Source: an uncultured Bacteroidales bacterium
GTDB taxonomy: Bacteria; Bacteroidota; Bacteroidia; Bacteroidales; UBA932
Direction: 5' to 3'
Length of the DNA stretch: 64,000 bases
Assembly (NCBI GenBank): GCA_945870315.1
Contig: CAMBRR010000003.1
Coordinates: 21,696-85,695 of the forward strand
Position 1 is the first letter of the stretch. Every line of letters begins with the position of its first letter. Under the pieces are notes generated by a model. That model ran no database searches, was not told where the DNA came from, and saw only the letters and a program-made list of their open reading frames with translations. The position numbers were made by a program, and so were the translations under genes. This document shows, in pieces, positions 10,107 through 19,830 of the stretch.

Positions 10107-12274
10107 AATTCAAGATAGAATCTGAATACAAACCCTCCGGAGACCAGCCGGAAGCAATCAAAGGCATCTGCAGCGCCCTCAAGGACGGAGTGGATGCCGT
10201 GACACTTTTGGGAGTGACCGGTTCCGGAAAGACATTCACGATGGCAAACGTCATCGAAAGGCTGCAGAGACCGGCTCTCATTCTCAGTCACAACAAGACT
10301 CTTGCCGCCCAGCTCTACGGTGAGTTCAAATCCTTCTTCCCGAACAATGCCGTGGAGTATTTCGTCTCATACTATGACTACTATCAGCCTGAGGCCTATA
10401 TTCCCGTCACAGATACCTATATAGAAAAAGATTTGAGCATCAACGATGAGATTGAGAAACTCAGGCTTAGCGCAGCTTCGGCCCTGCTGTCCGGGCGACG
10501 AGATGTAATAGTAATCTCCAGTGTATCCTGCCTCTACGGCATTGGCAACCCAGAAGACTTCCACTCGCAGACTGTAAAAATCAAAAAAGGAGAGCAGAGG
10601 AGTATGACACGGCTTCTGTACCAGCTGGTGGATGCCCTCTATTCCAGGACGGAAACGGAGTTCAAAAGAGGAACCTTCCGTGTTCGTGGAGATACAGTCG
10701 ATGTCTGCATAGGTTACGGGGAGAATGCCGTAAGGATTGAATTCTTCGGAGATGAGGTTGATCAGATTTCCATAATCGACCCACTCACAGGGGCTTTCAT
10801 TGACAGCCTTGACGAGGTTTCCATCTACCCTGCGGGCAACTTCGTCACCACTAAGGAAAGAAGTATGAAGGCCATCAGCCAGATTCAGGACGATATGATG
10901 GCGCAGGTTGAATATTTCAACTCCATAGGCAAGACACTCGAAGCCAAAAGGCTGAAACAGAGGGTGGAATATGACCTTGAATTCATCAAGGAAATGGGAT
11001 ATTGCCCAGGAATCGAGAATTATTCCAGATACTTCGACGGAAGGAAGGAAGGAATGAGACCTTTCTGCCTGATCGACTATTTTCCGAAAGACTTCATCAC
11101 CTTCATAGACGAAAGCCACGTCACCCTACCACAAATAAGAGCGATGTACGGAGGGGACCATTCCCGAAAATCCGTTCTTGTGGACTATGGTTTCAGACTG
11201 CCTGCTGCGGCGGACAACCGCCCTCTCAAGTTCGAGGAATTCGAACAGATTACTGGTCAGAAAGTATTCGTCAGCGCAACTCCTGCGGAATACGAATTGG
11301 AAAAGTCAGAAGGTCTTGTGGTGGAACAGGTGGTAAGGCCTACCGGACTGCTTGATCCGCCGATTGAAGTAAGACCTACGAAAAACCAGGTTGATGACCT
11401 GCTGGAGGAAATCCGCAAGAGGGCGGAACTTGATGAAAGAGTACTTGTCACCACCCTTACAAAGAGGATGGCCGAGGAACTGGAGAAGTATTTCACAAAG
11501 ATGGGCGTCAGATGCCGCTACATCCACTCAGATGTGGACACAATGGAGCGAGTGGAGATAATTGAGGATTTCAAGAATGGCCTTTTCGATACACTCGTTG
11601 GAGTCAACCTTCTTCGCGAGGGCCTCGACATACCTTCGGTTTCACTTGTCGCCATCCTGGACGCCGACAAGGAGGGCTTTCTCAGGAGTGGCCGTGCCCT
11701 GACTCAGACAGCGGGAAGGGCCGCGAGAAATGTCAACGGACTGGTTATAATGTATGCCGACACCATTACGGAATCGATGCAGCAGACCATATACGAGACC
11801 GACAGGCGCCGAAGCAAGCAGATGGAATACAACAAATTGCACGGAATCACGCCTACACAGATAGGCATCAAGAAAAATATCCTTGCAGAAAGCGAGGCCG
11901 TCACCAAAAGCCGCAATCCACGACTTGCCAACACGGTCACTGGAAAGGTCAGCGCAGCCAATTCCTACGATGCCCCAACCTACATTCCCGATCCGACAGA
12001 CCTCGGTAGCGGCAGCATAAGCGTGGGCCTTGGACACGACTCAAAACGGGAGTCCAACTCTGCATACGTAGAAGGCTACATCCAGGCAGACCTGGCAGCT
12101 GTTCTTCAGGACCCTGTCATCCGTTCAATGACACGGCCACAAGTGGAGAAAGCAGTAGAAACAGCCAAAAGGAATATGCAAAAAGCGGCCGCAGATCTGG
12201 ACTTCACCGCAGCCGCCAAATATCGCGACGAGATGTGGGCTCTACAGCAGTATCTCAAAGTCTGGAAAGACTGA
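10103..12274 (+). CDS. uvrB: Excinuclease ABC subunit B
   Basis: [15 protein letters not shown], beta-hairpin [21 protein letters not shown], helicase motifs, C-terminal UVR motif; ATGA overlap with rfbB. Confidence 0.97.
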   Translation: MKFKIESEYKPSGDQPEAIKGICSALKDGVDAVTLLGVTGSGKTFTMANVIERLQRPALILSHNKTLAAQLYGEFKSFFPNNAVEYFVSYYDYYQPEAYIPVTDTYIEKDLSINDEIEKLRLSAASALLSGRRDVIVISSVSCLYGIGNPEDFHSQTVKIKKGEQRSMTRLLYQLVDALYSRTETEFKRGTFRVRGDTVDVCIGYGENAVRIEFFGDEVDQISIIDPLTGAFIDSLDEVSIYPAGNFVTTKERSMKAISQIQDDMMAQVEYFNSIGKTLEAKRLKQRVEYDLEFIKEMGYCPGIENYSRYFDGRKEGMRPFCLIDYFPKDFITFIDESHVTLPQIRAMYGGDHSRKSVLVDYGFRLPAAADNRPLKFEEFEQITGQKVFVSATPAEYELEKSEGLVVEQVVRPTGLLDPPIEVRPTKNQVDDLLEEIRKRAELDERVLVTTLTKRMAEELEKYFTKMGVRCRYIHSDVDTMERVEIIEDFKNGLFDTLVGVNLLREGLDIPSVSLVAILDADKEGFLRSGRALTQTAGRAARNVNGLVIMYADTITESMQQTIYETDRRRSKQMEYNKLHGITPTQIGIKKNILAESEAVTKSRNPRLANTVTGKVSAANSYDAPTYIPDPTDLGSGSISVGLGHDSKRESNSAYVEGYIQADLAAVLQDPVIRSMTRPQVEKAVETAKRNMQKAAADLDFTAAAKYRDEMWALQQYLKVWKD

Positions 12275-12280
12275 TTTCGG

Positions 12281-12898
12281 TTAATTGTGTTCTTCGATGG
12301 GTTTGAGAGAAGGAAGGCTTATGCTGAATCTCACCGACAGGATTCGGATAAGAATCACGCTGATTGCCGAAATAATCTGCGTAAGAATGTGGCTGCATCC
12401 TAGCCACAAACAGATATAGTATGTTACACCGCCAAGCACACAGGCTACGGCATAGATATCCTTTCTGAAAATAAGCGGGACCTCATTGATGAAAATGTCA
12501 CGGAACATTCCTCCTGCGGCTCCGGTGATGGAACCCATAATGATGTTCACCCACATAGGGAAACCCGCTTCAAGGCTGCGTTCTACTCCTACTACAGTAA
12601 ACAGACCTATTCCGATGGCATCGAAAATGAAAAAGGTATTGTTCAGTTTCACAACCTGCTTGCGAAAGACGATGACGAAGACAAGGGCCACGGCAGTTAT
12701 GACGACATAAGATGGCTGCTCCATCCAGAACGGAGTCATCCCAAGGAAGAGGTCCCTGAGGGTTCCTCCGCCTATTGCCGTTACAAATCCAACGACATAT
12801 GCTCCGAAGATATCGAAGTTCTTGGCTGCGGCAAGACGGATGCCGCTAATTGCGAACGCAAAGGTTCCGATGTAATCTATAATGGTAATGAAGTCCAT
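12281..12898 (-). CDS. TRIC cation channel family (UPF0126) membrane protein
   Basis: Two repeats with GIxLA / GGGTLRDLFLG and GAAGGMFRDIF motifs. Confidence 0.88.
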   Translation of the reverse strand: MDFITIIDYIGTFAFAISGIRLAAAKNFDIFGAYVVGFVTAIGGGTLRDLFLGMTPFWMEQPSYVVITAVALVFVIVFRKQVVKLNNTFFIFDAIGIGLFTVVGVERSLEAGFPMWVNIIMGSITGAAGGMFRDIFINEVPLIFRKDIYAVACVLGGVTYYICLWLGCSHILTQIISAISVILIRILSVRFSISLPSLKPIEEHN

Positions 12899-12943
12899 AG
12901 CTTATCAATAGGACAACAATATTATAAATATCCTTACTATCAG

Positions 12944-12984
12944 ATAAAAAAGAGACTGACTAAAAATCACCTTCAGTCAGTCTC
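12944..12984 (-). terminator. Intrinsic terminator of the rpsF-rpsR-rplI operon
   Basis: GAGACTGACT...AGTCAGTCTC followed by TTTTTT on the minus strand. Confidence 0.8.
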
Positions 12985-13005
12985 CTTCATATTGTCTTTG
13001 GCTGA

Positions 13006-13449
13006 TTACTCAGCTACAACTTCATATTTGAAAGTGCCTTTGACATCCTTGTAGCACTTTACAGTTGCCTCGAACACTCCCAGTTCCTTTGCAGGTTCTG
13101 CGATTGTGATGTCTTTTTTGTCAACCTCAAGGCCGGCTGCAACGAGAGCCTCAGCAAGCTGGGCAGTGGTTACAGAGCCATAAATCTTGCCTGTCTCGCT
13201 TACCTTTGCTGCAACCTTAACGGTAGTCTCTGCAAGTTTTGCTGCAAGAGCCTCAGCATCTGCAACGAGTTTGGCAATCTTGTGAGCCCTCTGACGGAGA
13301 GTCTCCTCGTGCATCTTCTTTGCAGAAGGAGTTGCCATAATTGCATATCCCTGAGGGATAAGGTAGTTGACAGCATATCCTGTCTTTACATTGACGATAT
13401 CGTCTGCGTGGCCAAGGTTTGCCACATCTTTCTTAAGAATAATCTCCAT
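13006..13449 (-). CDS. rplI: 50S ribosomal protein L9
   Basis: MEIILKKDVANLGHADDIVNVKTGYAVNYLIPQGYA. Confidence 0.96.
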   Translation of the reverse strand: MEIILKKDVANLGHADDIVNVKTGYAVNYLIPQGYAIMATPSAKKMHEETLRQRAHKIAKLVADAEALAAKLAETTVKVAAKVSETGKIYGSVTTAQLAEALVAAGLEVDKKDITIAEPAKELGVFEATVKCYKDVKGTFKYEVVAE

Positions 13450-13462
13450 ATTGCTGTCCTCC

Positions 13463-13729
13463 TTATTTCAAAAGATCCGTTACGTATGGAAGCAGAGCGA
13501 GGTGACGTGCCCTCTTGACTGCCTGGGCAACCTTCCTCTGGAATTTGAGGGAAGTTCCGGTGAGACGACGAGGGAGAATCTTACCCTGCTCGTTAAGGAA
13601 CCTCTTGAGGAACTCAGCGTCCTTGTAATCAACATACTTGATACCAGCCTTTTTGAAACGGCAGTATTTTTTCTTTCTAACCTCTACTGTAGGAGGGTTG
13701 AGATAGCGGATTTCTGTGTTCTGTGCCAT
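13463..13729 (-). CDS. rpsR: 30S ribosomal protein S18
   Basis: [63 protein letters not shown]. Confidence 0.96.
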   Translation of the reverse strand: MAQNTEIRYLNPPTVEVRKKKYCRFKKAGIKYVDYKDAEFLKRFLNEQGKILPRRLTGTSLKFQRKVAQAVKRARHLALLPYVTDLLK

Positions 13730-13743
13730 AATTTCAGTCCTCC

Positions 13744-14085
13744 TTATTTGTTTTCCTGTTTGTTAGCCCTCTTCTTCTCAGCATATGCGATGGCGTGCTT
13801 GTCCATAGCGAAGGTGAGGAAACGAATGATTCTTTCGTCACGACGATATTCAGTTTCGAGTCTCTCGATGAACTGTGTATCAGCCTTGAACTCAATAAGA
13901 TAATAAAATCCAGTGGACTTCTTCTGGATCGGGTAGGCGAGCTGTTTGAGCCCCCAGTCCTCTTCGTACACGACTTCTCCGCCCTTTCTGACGATAAGAT
14001 CTGTGTACTTCTTTACCGCTTCCTTCATCTGAGCCTCAGACAAAACGGGAGTTGCAATGAAAACGGTTTCGTACTGTTTGATCAT
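13744..14085 (-). CDS. rpsF: 30S ribosomal protein S6
   Basis: [22 protein letters not shown]...[25 protein letters not shown]. Confidence 0.95.
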   Translation of the reverse strand: MIKQYETVFIATPVLSEAQMKEAVKKYTDLIVRKGGEVVYEEDWGLKQLAYPIQKKSTGFYYLIEFKADTQFIERLETEYRRDERIIRFLTFAMDKHAIAYAEKKRANKQENK

Positions 14086-14203
14086 TTTGTTTGTAATTAT
14101 TTGTAATTAACTGTTTAATAATAAATTGTGCCCATTTGACAAGACATTATTCCGCAAATGGGCTGCAAATATACAAATATTTTTTCAATTTCCAACAATT
14201 TCC

Positions 14204-15313
14204 CTATAGGACTACCCGTTCTATACGGCGAGGAACCGAAGTCAGGATTTCATAAGGGATGGTCCCAAGGATGGAGGCAAGTTCACCGATTGTCGGCTCT
14301 TCGCCAAAGATGGTGACGGTATCCCCCACTGCGGCCTCCACTCCGGTTATGTCCAACATACACATATCCATACATATGTTGCCGATGGTCGGGACCCTCT
14401 TCCCGTTCAGCATAAACGAGCAGCGCCCACATCCGAGATGGCGGTCAATACCGTCAGCATAGCCTACAGGAATGGTGGCAATGGTAGTACCCGAAGGAGA
14501 GATTTTGCCGTGACGTCCATAGCCGATGGTTCCATCCTCTGGTGAAAGATGCTTGATTTGCAGTATCTTACACTTGAATGAAGCAACAGGGGCAAGAGAT
14601 ACACCCTCAAGCGCGCTCACTCCATATATGCCGATACCTAGACGCACCATATCGAACTGATATTGAGGAAATCTTTCGATTCCTGCGGAATTCAGGATAT
14701 GATAGAGAGGGCGATAACCAAGGGCTGAAGAAAGGCTGTCAGCATTTCGCATGAACATCCTGATCTGCCCCAGAGAAAAATCGTCGCTCTCAGGATCCTC
14801 TGCCGCAGCAAGATGAGAATAGACCGACTTCACCCTGACAAAAGGGCAGTCTGACAGGAACTCGGACAGCTCCCCAAGTTCGCTTGTCATAAAACCCAGC
14901 CTGTGCATTCCTGTGTCAAGCTTAATGTGCACAGGATAGTCCTTGATTCCCCTTTCAGCCAAAACCTTGCAAAGTGCCTTGAGAGTATAAAGGTTAGGAA
15001 TGCCGGGTTCAAGAGCATCATCGACAATCTCATTGAAAAAATCAGTACCGCTTGTAAGTACCATAATCGGAAGACGGATTCCTGCCTTCCTGAGTTCCGT
15101 ACCCTCTACAGGATAGGCTACAGCCAGATAATCCGCCCCTGCCTTCTCCATTATGGATGCGAACTCCACGGCCCCGTGGCCATAGGCATTCGCCTTTACC
15201 AGGACCAGCATCTTGGTGCTATCCTTAAGGCGTGACCTGAAATATCTGTAATTTTGGAGACATCCTTCCAGGTTAATTTCCAACCTTGAAAAATCGTCGG
15301 TATTGGTTCCCAT
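14204..15313 (-). CDS. alr: Alanine racemase
   Basis: PLP lysine motif VKANAYGHG, HIKLDTGMHRLGF, VRLGIGIYG, MCMLDIT; start chosen at MGTNTDDF. Confidence 0.93.
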   Translation of the reverse strand: MGTNTDDFSRLEINLEGCLQNYRYFRSRLKDSTKMLVLVKANAYGHGAVEFASIMEKAGADYLAVAYPVEGTELRKAGIRLPIMVLTSGTDFFNEIVDDALEPGIPNLYTLKALCKVLAERGIKDYPVHIKLDTGMHRLGFMTSELGELSEFLSDCPFVRVKSVYSHLAAAEDPESDDFSLGQIRMFMRNADSLSSALGYRPLYHILNSAGIERFPQYQFDMVRLGIGIYGVSALEGVSLAPVASFKCKILQIKHLSPEDGTIGYGRHGKISPSGTTIATIPVGYADGIDRHLGCGRCSFMLNGKRVPTIGNICMDMCMLDITGVEAAVGDTVTIFGEEPTIGELASILGTIPYEILTSVPRRIERVVL

Positions 15314-15465
15314 CGTATTATTTATTGAGAATCGTCGTTTCAAATTATAAAAGGACCGCAAAATTAGCAATAATTTCGTTTTTCTGCACATTTTTTGTAT
15401 ATTTCAGCCCGGCCCTAAAAAAACAGTCATAAAGGAATTGTTAATTTGATAAAAATATTGACGAA

Positions 15466-16137
15466 ATGAACATTTGGATTATAATGATTCTGGTGATGAT
15501 AGCAAGCTACATCATCCAGGCAACATTGCAGAGCAGATTCAACAAGTACTCGAAAATTGGTCTCCCAAGCGGGATGTCCGGAAAGGAAGTGGCAGAGAAG
15601 ATGCTGAGAGACAACGGAATATACAATGTGAAGGTCATTCCTGTCAACGGAATGCTGACGGACCACTTCAATCCGCAGACAATGACGGTTAACCTAAGTG
15701 AGTCTGTTTATTCCAGCAGGAGCGTGGCAGCTGCCGCAGTAGCAGCACACGAATGCGGTCACGCTGTCCAGCACGCAAAAGGATATGCTCCTTTGAAATT
15801 GCGTTCAGCACTGGTTCCGGTGGTTAGTTTTGCATCAAACATAGTTACATGGATTCTGCTTCTGGGAGTAATACTTGTTCAAACCTTCCCGGCAGTCCTT
15901 TGGTTTGGAATCGCACTTTTTGCTATGACCACCCTCTTCAGCATTGTAACCCTGCCTGTGGAAATCAACGCCAGTCAAAGAGCCATAGCGTGGCTTTCCA
16001 ATGCGGGAATCACCAACTATGAAACCGAGCCTATGGCCAAGGATGCCCTGAAATGGGCGGCCTACACATATGTCATTGCCGCTTTAGGCTCACTCGCGAC
16101 CCTCTTCTACTACATAGGCATAGCCCGCAGAGACTGA
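15466..16137 (+). CDS. Zinc metallopeptidase, YugP/DUF2268-like membrane family
   Basis: HECGHAVQHAKGYAPLKLRS zinc motif, multiple TM segments. Confidence 0.88.
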   Translation: MNIWIIMILVMIASYIIQATLQSRFNKYSKIGLPSGMSGKEVAEKMLRDNGIYNVKVIPVNGMLTDHFNPQTMTVNLSESVYSSRSVAAAAVAAHECGHAVQHAKGYAPLKLRSALVPVVSFASNIVTWILLLGVILVQTFPAVLWFGIALFAMTTLFSIVTLPVEINASQRAIAWLSNAGITNYETEPMAKDALKWAAYTYVIAALGSLATLFYYIGIARRD

Positions 16138-16162
16138 CAGGAGCATCACGAGATATAAACGT

Positions 16163-16190
16163 CCACCCGGCTCAAAAAAGAGTCGGGTGG
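16163..16190. terminator. Terminator-like hairpin whose loop contains the stop codon of the 76-aa ORF
   Basis: ccacccggctc-aaaaaa-gagtcgggtgg, 11-bp stem with one G-T position. Confidence 0.5.
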
Positions 16191-16402
16191 TTGTCGTTAA
16201 GTTCAGTGAGTATTTTTTCCATTGTGGCCTCCCTGAAGAGGACAGACTTTGTAGAAATACCGAATTTGTCACAGTACTGCCTGATGGCTGCCATTTCGCG
16301 GTCATTAAGATAAATCACCTGGCGGTGACGGCGGAGGAGGGAGTCCTTCTGTTTTCTGAGATATTCGGGGTCGACTCCGGATGGTGCGATTTTCTTCCTC
16401 AT
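16172..16402 (-). CDS. Small hypothetical protein, ribbon-helix-helix-like
   Basis: 76 aa; VIYLNDREMAAIRQYCDKFGISTKSVLFREATMEKILTEL resembles a beta-helix-helix arrangement. Confidence 0.65.
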   Translation of the reverse strand: MRKKIAPSGVDPEYLRKQKDSLLRRHRQVIYLNDREMAAIRQYCDKFGISTKSVLFREATMEKILTELNDNHPTLF

Positions 16403-16481
16403 CGTATAACTCGGTTAATCTGTTGACTTTGTGATAAATAAACCGGCTCCAAATATAACGATTTATCCGCAATACACAAAA

Positions 16482-16760
16482 TCAATGTCTGTCAATCCAG
16501 GCCCAAAGGCGCCACATCAGCCATCCCCAGGCGAAAAAGAGGACTACGTGAACCCATACAGGCACCTCAGTTTGGTAGGCACCTTGATCCACAATCTTCT
16601 CAAAATCAGGAATATCGACATAGTAATATGCTCCTGCTCCAAAATCGAGTCCCGGAATCAGTCCCATCTTGTTCACCATTATATATATAGCAATAACGAC
16701 AACTGTCACCGCCATTATGACAGTGACAGTCTTCATTACGAATTTCTTGTCAAATTTCAT
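16482..16760 (-). CDS. Small membrane protein coupled to YeiH-like exporter
   Basis: 92 aa, two predicted TM segments; start codon overlaps the yeiH-like stop (TAATG). Confidence 0.7.
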   Translation of the reverse strand: MKFDKKFVMKTVTVIMAVTVVVIAIYIMVNKMGLIPGLDFGAGAYYYVDIPDFEKIVDQGAYQTEVPVWVHVVLFFAWGWLMWRLWAWIDRH

Positions 16761-18277
16761 TATTTGGCTCCTTCTGCCGCCTCCTCAGCGGCTCCTTCAA
16801 GCTGAGACTCAGCCTCCACGAAATCCACCTCTGCACGCTCAGCCTCCTCTTTCATCTTGAGTTCCTTCTTTGCAGCCCTGATTTCGCGCTTTTCCATCAC
16901 CTTTTCTTCCTTGTCATCGAAAGTCTTGATGTCAGGCGTCGGGAAAAGATGACCTGAAAGCAACAGCCATACCACTGCGAAAGTGAGCAGGATATTGAAT
17001 GTCTGTCCGACGATATAGAGCCATAGCACCTTACCGCCCTGCATACTCTTTGCAATCTGTTTGAAGTTTGTATCCAGACCGATTGAAGTAAAGGCAAGTA
17101 CAAACGCCCAGTCCTTGTAGGCTCCCAGAACCTTGTTCACCGCATTGGTTTTTTCAGCTCCGAAGGCAGGGACGAAAATGATGGAGGCAACCACGGAAGC
17201 AACCATAAATCCGAGGATGAATTTCGGGAACCTGTTCCAGATTTCTCCTGCACCGACTGAACTCTTTCCGGTATGGTCCACATTCCTTGCAAAATAGATG
17301 GCAACGAAGAAAGCGATGAAACCTATCAGAATATTCTGAATCATCTTAACCAGGGATGCAACCTGCTCAGCCTCAGGACCAAGAGCGCTACCAGCCAAAA
17401 CAACTGCACCGGTAGAATCTACAGTTCCTCCGATAAGAGCGCCACCCATAATCTGCCCCATGCCAAGCCACTCAATTACCATAGGCTCGAATATCATCAT
17501 CAGAATGGTGAAAATTATGGATATCGAAATTGCAACGGAAAGGTCTTCCTTCTTGGCTCCGGATGCAGCTCCAGTAGCAATGGCGGCGGATGTACCGCAA
17601 ACCGAGGTAGCTGCCGACAGGGTAATCAGAAGAGGTTTATTATTGATTTTCAGCACTTTATTGCCGAACCACCACATAAACAGGATCACCAGTGGAGTGA
17701 CTCCCCAGGCAATTCCAAGTCCATAGAGGCCGAACTTTGCAATATTGGAGAACAAGACGGAAAAACCGAAAACCACAAGTCCGGTCTTGATGTAGAACTC
17801 TGTGCGGATAGCAGGTTTCAACCATTTCGGTACTCCTACTGTATTGGAAATCAGCAAGCCTATTATCAAAGCCCAGAACGCCCACTCAAGGTAACGTTTC
17901 AAGGTGAATTCCGCACTGACAATTCTCACGACAACTGCTATCACGAACAGTGCCAGAAAGGCTGGTATGAATTTGCGGAGTTTTTCTCCCTGGAGTTTCA
18001 CCCCTGCTCCGAAAAGTGTACCCAGTACCAGAATGGTTACAAGTGTTTTCCTCCAGAAAGCCCAGGATGAAATCTGCTGAAGCAAAGGCACCACTTTAGA
18101 TGCATCTTTATCTGAAAGGACTTCTCCGACTGTCCAGGTCTTGAAACTTAGAGCGGAGAAATCAAACCAGCCCGTCAATACAGCAACGGAACCGATGGCT
18201 ATGATGATCACACCGATCCAGACGGAAAGCCAATCTTCTGTATGAATGAGATTGGATGCTTTTCTTTGATTATCCAT
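16760..18277 (-). CDS. YeiH family putative sulfate/sulfonate exporter with charged C-terminal tail
   Basis: Multi-TM; SVCGTSAAIATGAASGAKKEDLSVAIS, GTVDSTGAVVLAG, FTSIGLDTNF typical of YeiH (UPF0324). Confidence 0.88.
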   Translation of the reverse strand: MDNQRKASNLIHTEDWLSVWIGVIIIAIGSVAVLTGWFDFSALSFKTWTVGEVLSDKDASKVVPLLQQISSWAFWRKTLVTILVLGTLFGAGVKLQGEKLRKFIPAFLALFVIAVVVRIVSAEFTLKRYLEWAFWALIIGLLISNTVGVPKWLKPAIRTEFYIKTGLVVFGFSVLFSNIAKFGLYGLGIAWGVTPLVILFMWWFGNKVLKINNKPLLITLSAATSVCGTSAAIATGAASGAKKEDLSVAISISIIFTILMMIFEPMVIEWLGMGQIMGGALIGGTVDSTGAVVLAGSALGPEAEQVASLVKMIQNILIGFIAFFVAIYFARNVDHTGKSSVGAGEIWNRFPKFILGFMVASVVASIIFVPAFGAEKTNAVNKVLGAYKDWAFVLAFTSIGLDTNFKQIAKSMQGGKVLWLYIVGQTFNILLTFAVVWLLLSGHLFPTPDIKTFDDKEEKVMEKREIRAAKKELKMKEEAERAEVDFVEAESQLEGAAEEAAEGAK

Positions 18278-18308
18278 AATATACGATTTAGATTTAGTAC
18301 GTCGATTT

Positions 18309-19424
18309 CTATTTTTTGAATTTCCTTGTATGTTCTTCGATGAGGGCCTTATCGTCGAAATAATTGATTTTCATTGCCTTCCTCACATCGTCAAGGGTAG
18401 AGGCGGCAACTTCACGTGCTTTTTCGCTACCTTTTTCAAGGATCTCATACACGAGCGGGATATTCTGCTCATAGTAGGCCCTTCTCTCGCGGATTGGCTG
18501 GAGTATATCCTCCAAAATGTTGAACAGAAATTTCTTGCAAGTTCCGTCTCCCAAACCGCCACGGCGGTAATGCTCTTTCATTGCATCCAGGTTCGGATAT
18601 TCCGGAAGGTATTTTGCAAAGTGCTCATCTGTGCAGAAGGCATCGAGATAGGTAAATACTACGTTACCTTCTACCTTTCCAGGATCGTCAATCTGTAAAT
18701 GTCCCGGATCGGTGAACATACTGTTTACCTTTTTCTTTATCTCTTTGGTGGTGTCCGACAGATATATGCAGTTGCCAAGCGACTTGCTCATCTTGGCTTT
18801 TCCATCTGTTCCGGGAAGGCGGCAGCATACAGAGTTTTCAGGGAGTTGCATCGTTGGCATCACAAGGGTGTCGCCATAGACTGCATTGAATTTATGTACA
18901 ATTTCTCGGGTTTGCTCAATCATCGGAGCCTGGTCTATCCCGACCGGAACTACAGTCGCCTTAAAAGCAGTGATGTCGGAAGCCTGACTTATCGGGTAGG
19001 TGAAAAAGCCTACTGGTATTCCCTTTTTGTTCTGAGTTTCATCATCTTCGCTGTCGCTGAAGCCTCTCATCTGGATTTCAGATTTGACGGTAGGATTGCG
19101 CTGAAGTCTCTGGACTGTCACCAGATTCATATAATAGAATGCAAGTTCGCAAAGCTGGGGAACCTGTGACTGGATGAAAATGGTGGATTTTTCCGGGTCC
19201 AACCCCACTGAAAGGTAATCCAATGCAACCTCTATGATGTTCTGGCGAATTTTTTCGGGGTTGTCTGCGTTATCTGTCAGCGCCTGCGCATCTGCTATCA
19301 TTATAAATATACGGTCAAATTCGCCGCTATTTTGCAAATCGACTCTTCTCTTTAGGGAGCCGACAAAATGTCCAAGATGGAGTTTTCCGGTCGGTCTGTC
19401 CCCTGTCAATATAACCTTTTCCAT
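18309..19424 (-). CDS. trpS: Tryptophanyl-tRNA synthetase
   Basis: TGDRPTGKLHLGHFVGSLKRR, KMSKSLGNCIYL. Confidence 0.95.
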   Translation of the reverse strand: MEKVILTGDRPTGKLHLGHFVGSLKRRVDLQNSGEFDRIFIMIADAQALTDNADNPEKIRQNIIEVALDYLSVGLDPEKSTIFIQSQVPQLCELAFYYMNLVTVQRLQRNPTVKSEIQMRGFSDSEDDETQNKKGIPVGFFTYPISQASDITAFKATVVPVGIDQAPMIEQTREIVHKFNAVYGDTLVMPTMQLPENSVCCRLPGTDGKAKMSKSLGNCIYLSDTTKEIKKKVNSMFTDPGHLQIDDPGKVEGNVVFTYLDAFCTDEHFAKYLPEYPNLDAMKEHYRRGGLGDGTCKKFLFNILEDILQPIRERRAYYEQNIPLVYEILEKGSEKAREVAASTLDDVRKAMKINYFDDKALIEEHTRKFKK

Positions 19425-19531
19425 TATAAGTTACTGATTTACAATGATTTTTCTTATTCTAACAGTGCTTTTCAGCAAGCACCAAAGTAGCAAAGTTATA
19501 AAATTATTTTAAAAAAGGTACATTTTCCTCC

Positions 19532-19681
19532 ATCCCCACCTTCAAGCAAGCTTGACCATCACCCGTTCTTTCGGGATTTGTGCCGGGGGCACACATCCCG
19601 GCCCTGCTCGCCGCAGGGCCCTTGCACCAACGATACATCCCCGCCTTCAAGCAAGCTTGGGCGGGGATGTATCGTTGGTGC
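19532..19681. repeat. Cluster of nested inverted repeats downstream of tRNA-Ser (22-bp perfect-arm hairpin plus two further hairpins and a second copy of the apical motif)
   Basis: gcaccaacgatacatccccgcc(19624-19645)/ggcggggatgtatcgttggtgc(19660-19681); ggccctgc-tcgcc-gcagggcc; gggatttgtgcc/ggcacacatccc; ccttcaagcaagcttg at about 19539 and 19644. Confidence 0.85.
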
Positions 19682-19768
19682 GGAAAGAACGGGATTCGAA
19701 CCCGTGAGCCGCTTTAGGCGACTACACGCTTTCCAGGCGTGCCTCTTCAACCACTCGAGCATCTTTCC
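19681..19768 (-). tRNA. tRNA-Ser (anticodon GGA)
   Basis: Minus strand GGAAAGATGCTCGAGTGGTTGAAGAGGCACGCCTGGAAAGCGTG...variable arm...CACGGGTTCGAATCCCGTTCTTTCCG. Confidence 0.93.
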
Positions 19769-19782
19769 TTTGAAAGGGAAAA

Positions 19783-19790
19783 CAAAGGTA
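19783..19790 (-). promoter_or_regulatory. Bacteroidota -7 box (TACCTTTG) for tRNA-Ser
   Basis: caaaggta on + strand, 14 bp upstream of the mature tRNA 5' end. Confidence 0.55.
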
Positions 19791-19830
19791 CGAAAATATT
19801 TTCATTCCGCAAGTTTTCCCGTACAATTTA

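Noticed and set aside
17273-18070. 265-aa ORF antisense to the YeiH-like exporter
   Set aside because: Asn/Gln/His/Cys-rich shadow of a membrane protein; no family resemblance.
19532-19768. tRNA-Ser as an integration (att) site of a mobile element
   Set aside because: No integrase nearby, and the repeated tRNA 3' sequence is inverted rather than direct; both flanks are housekeeping genes.
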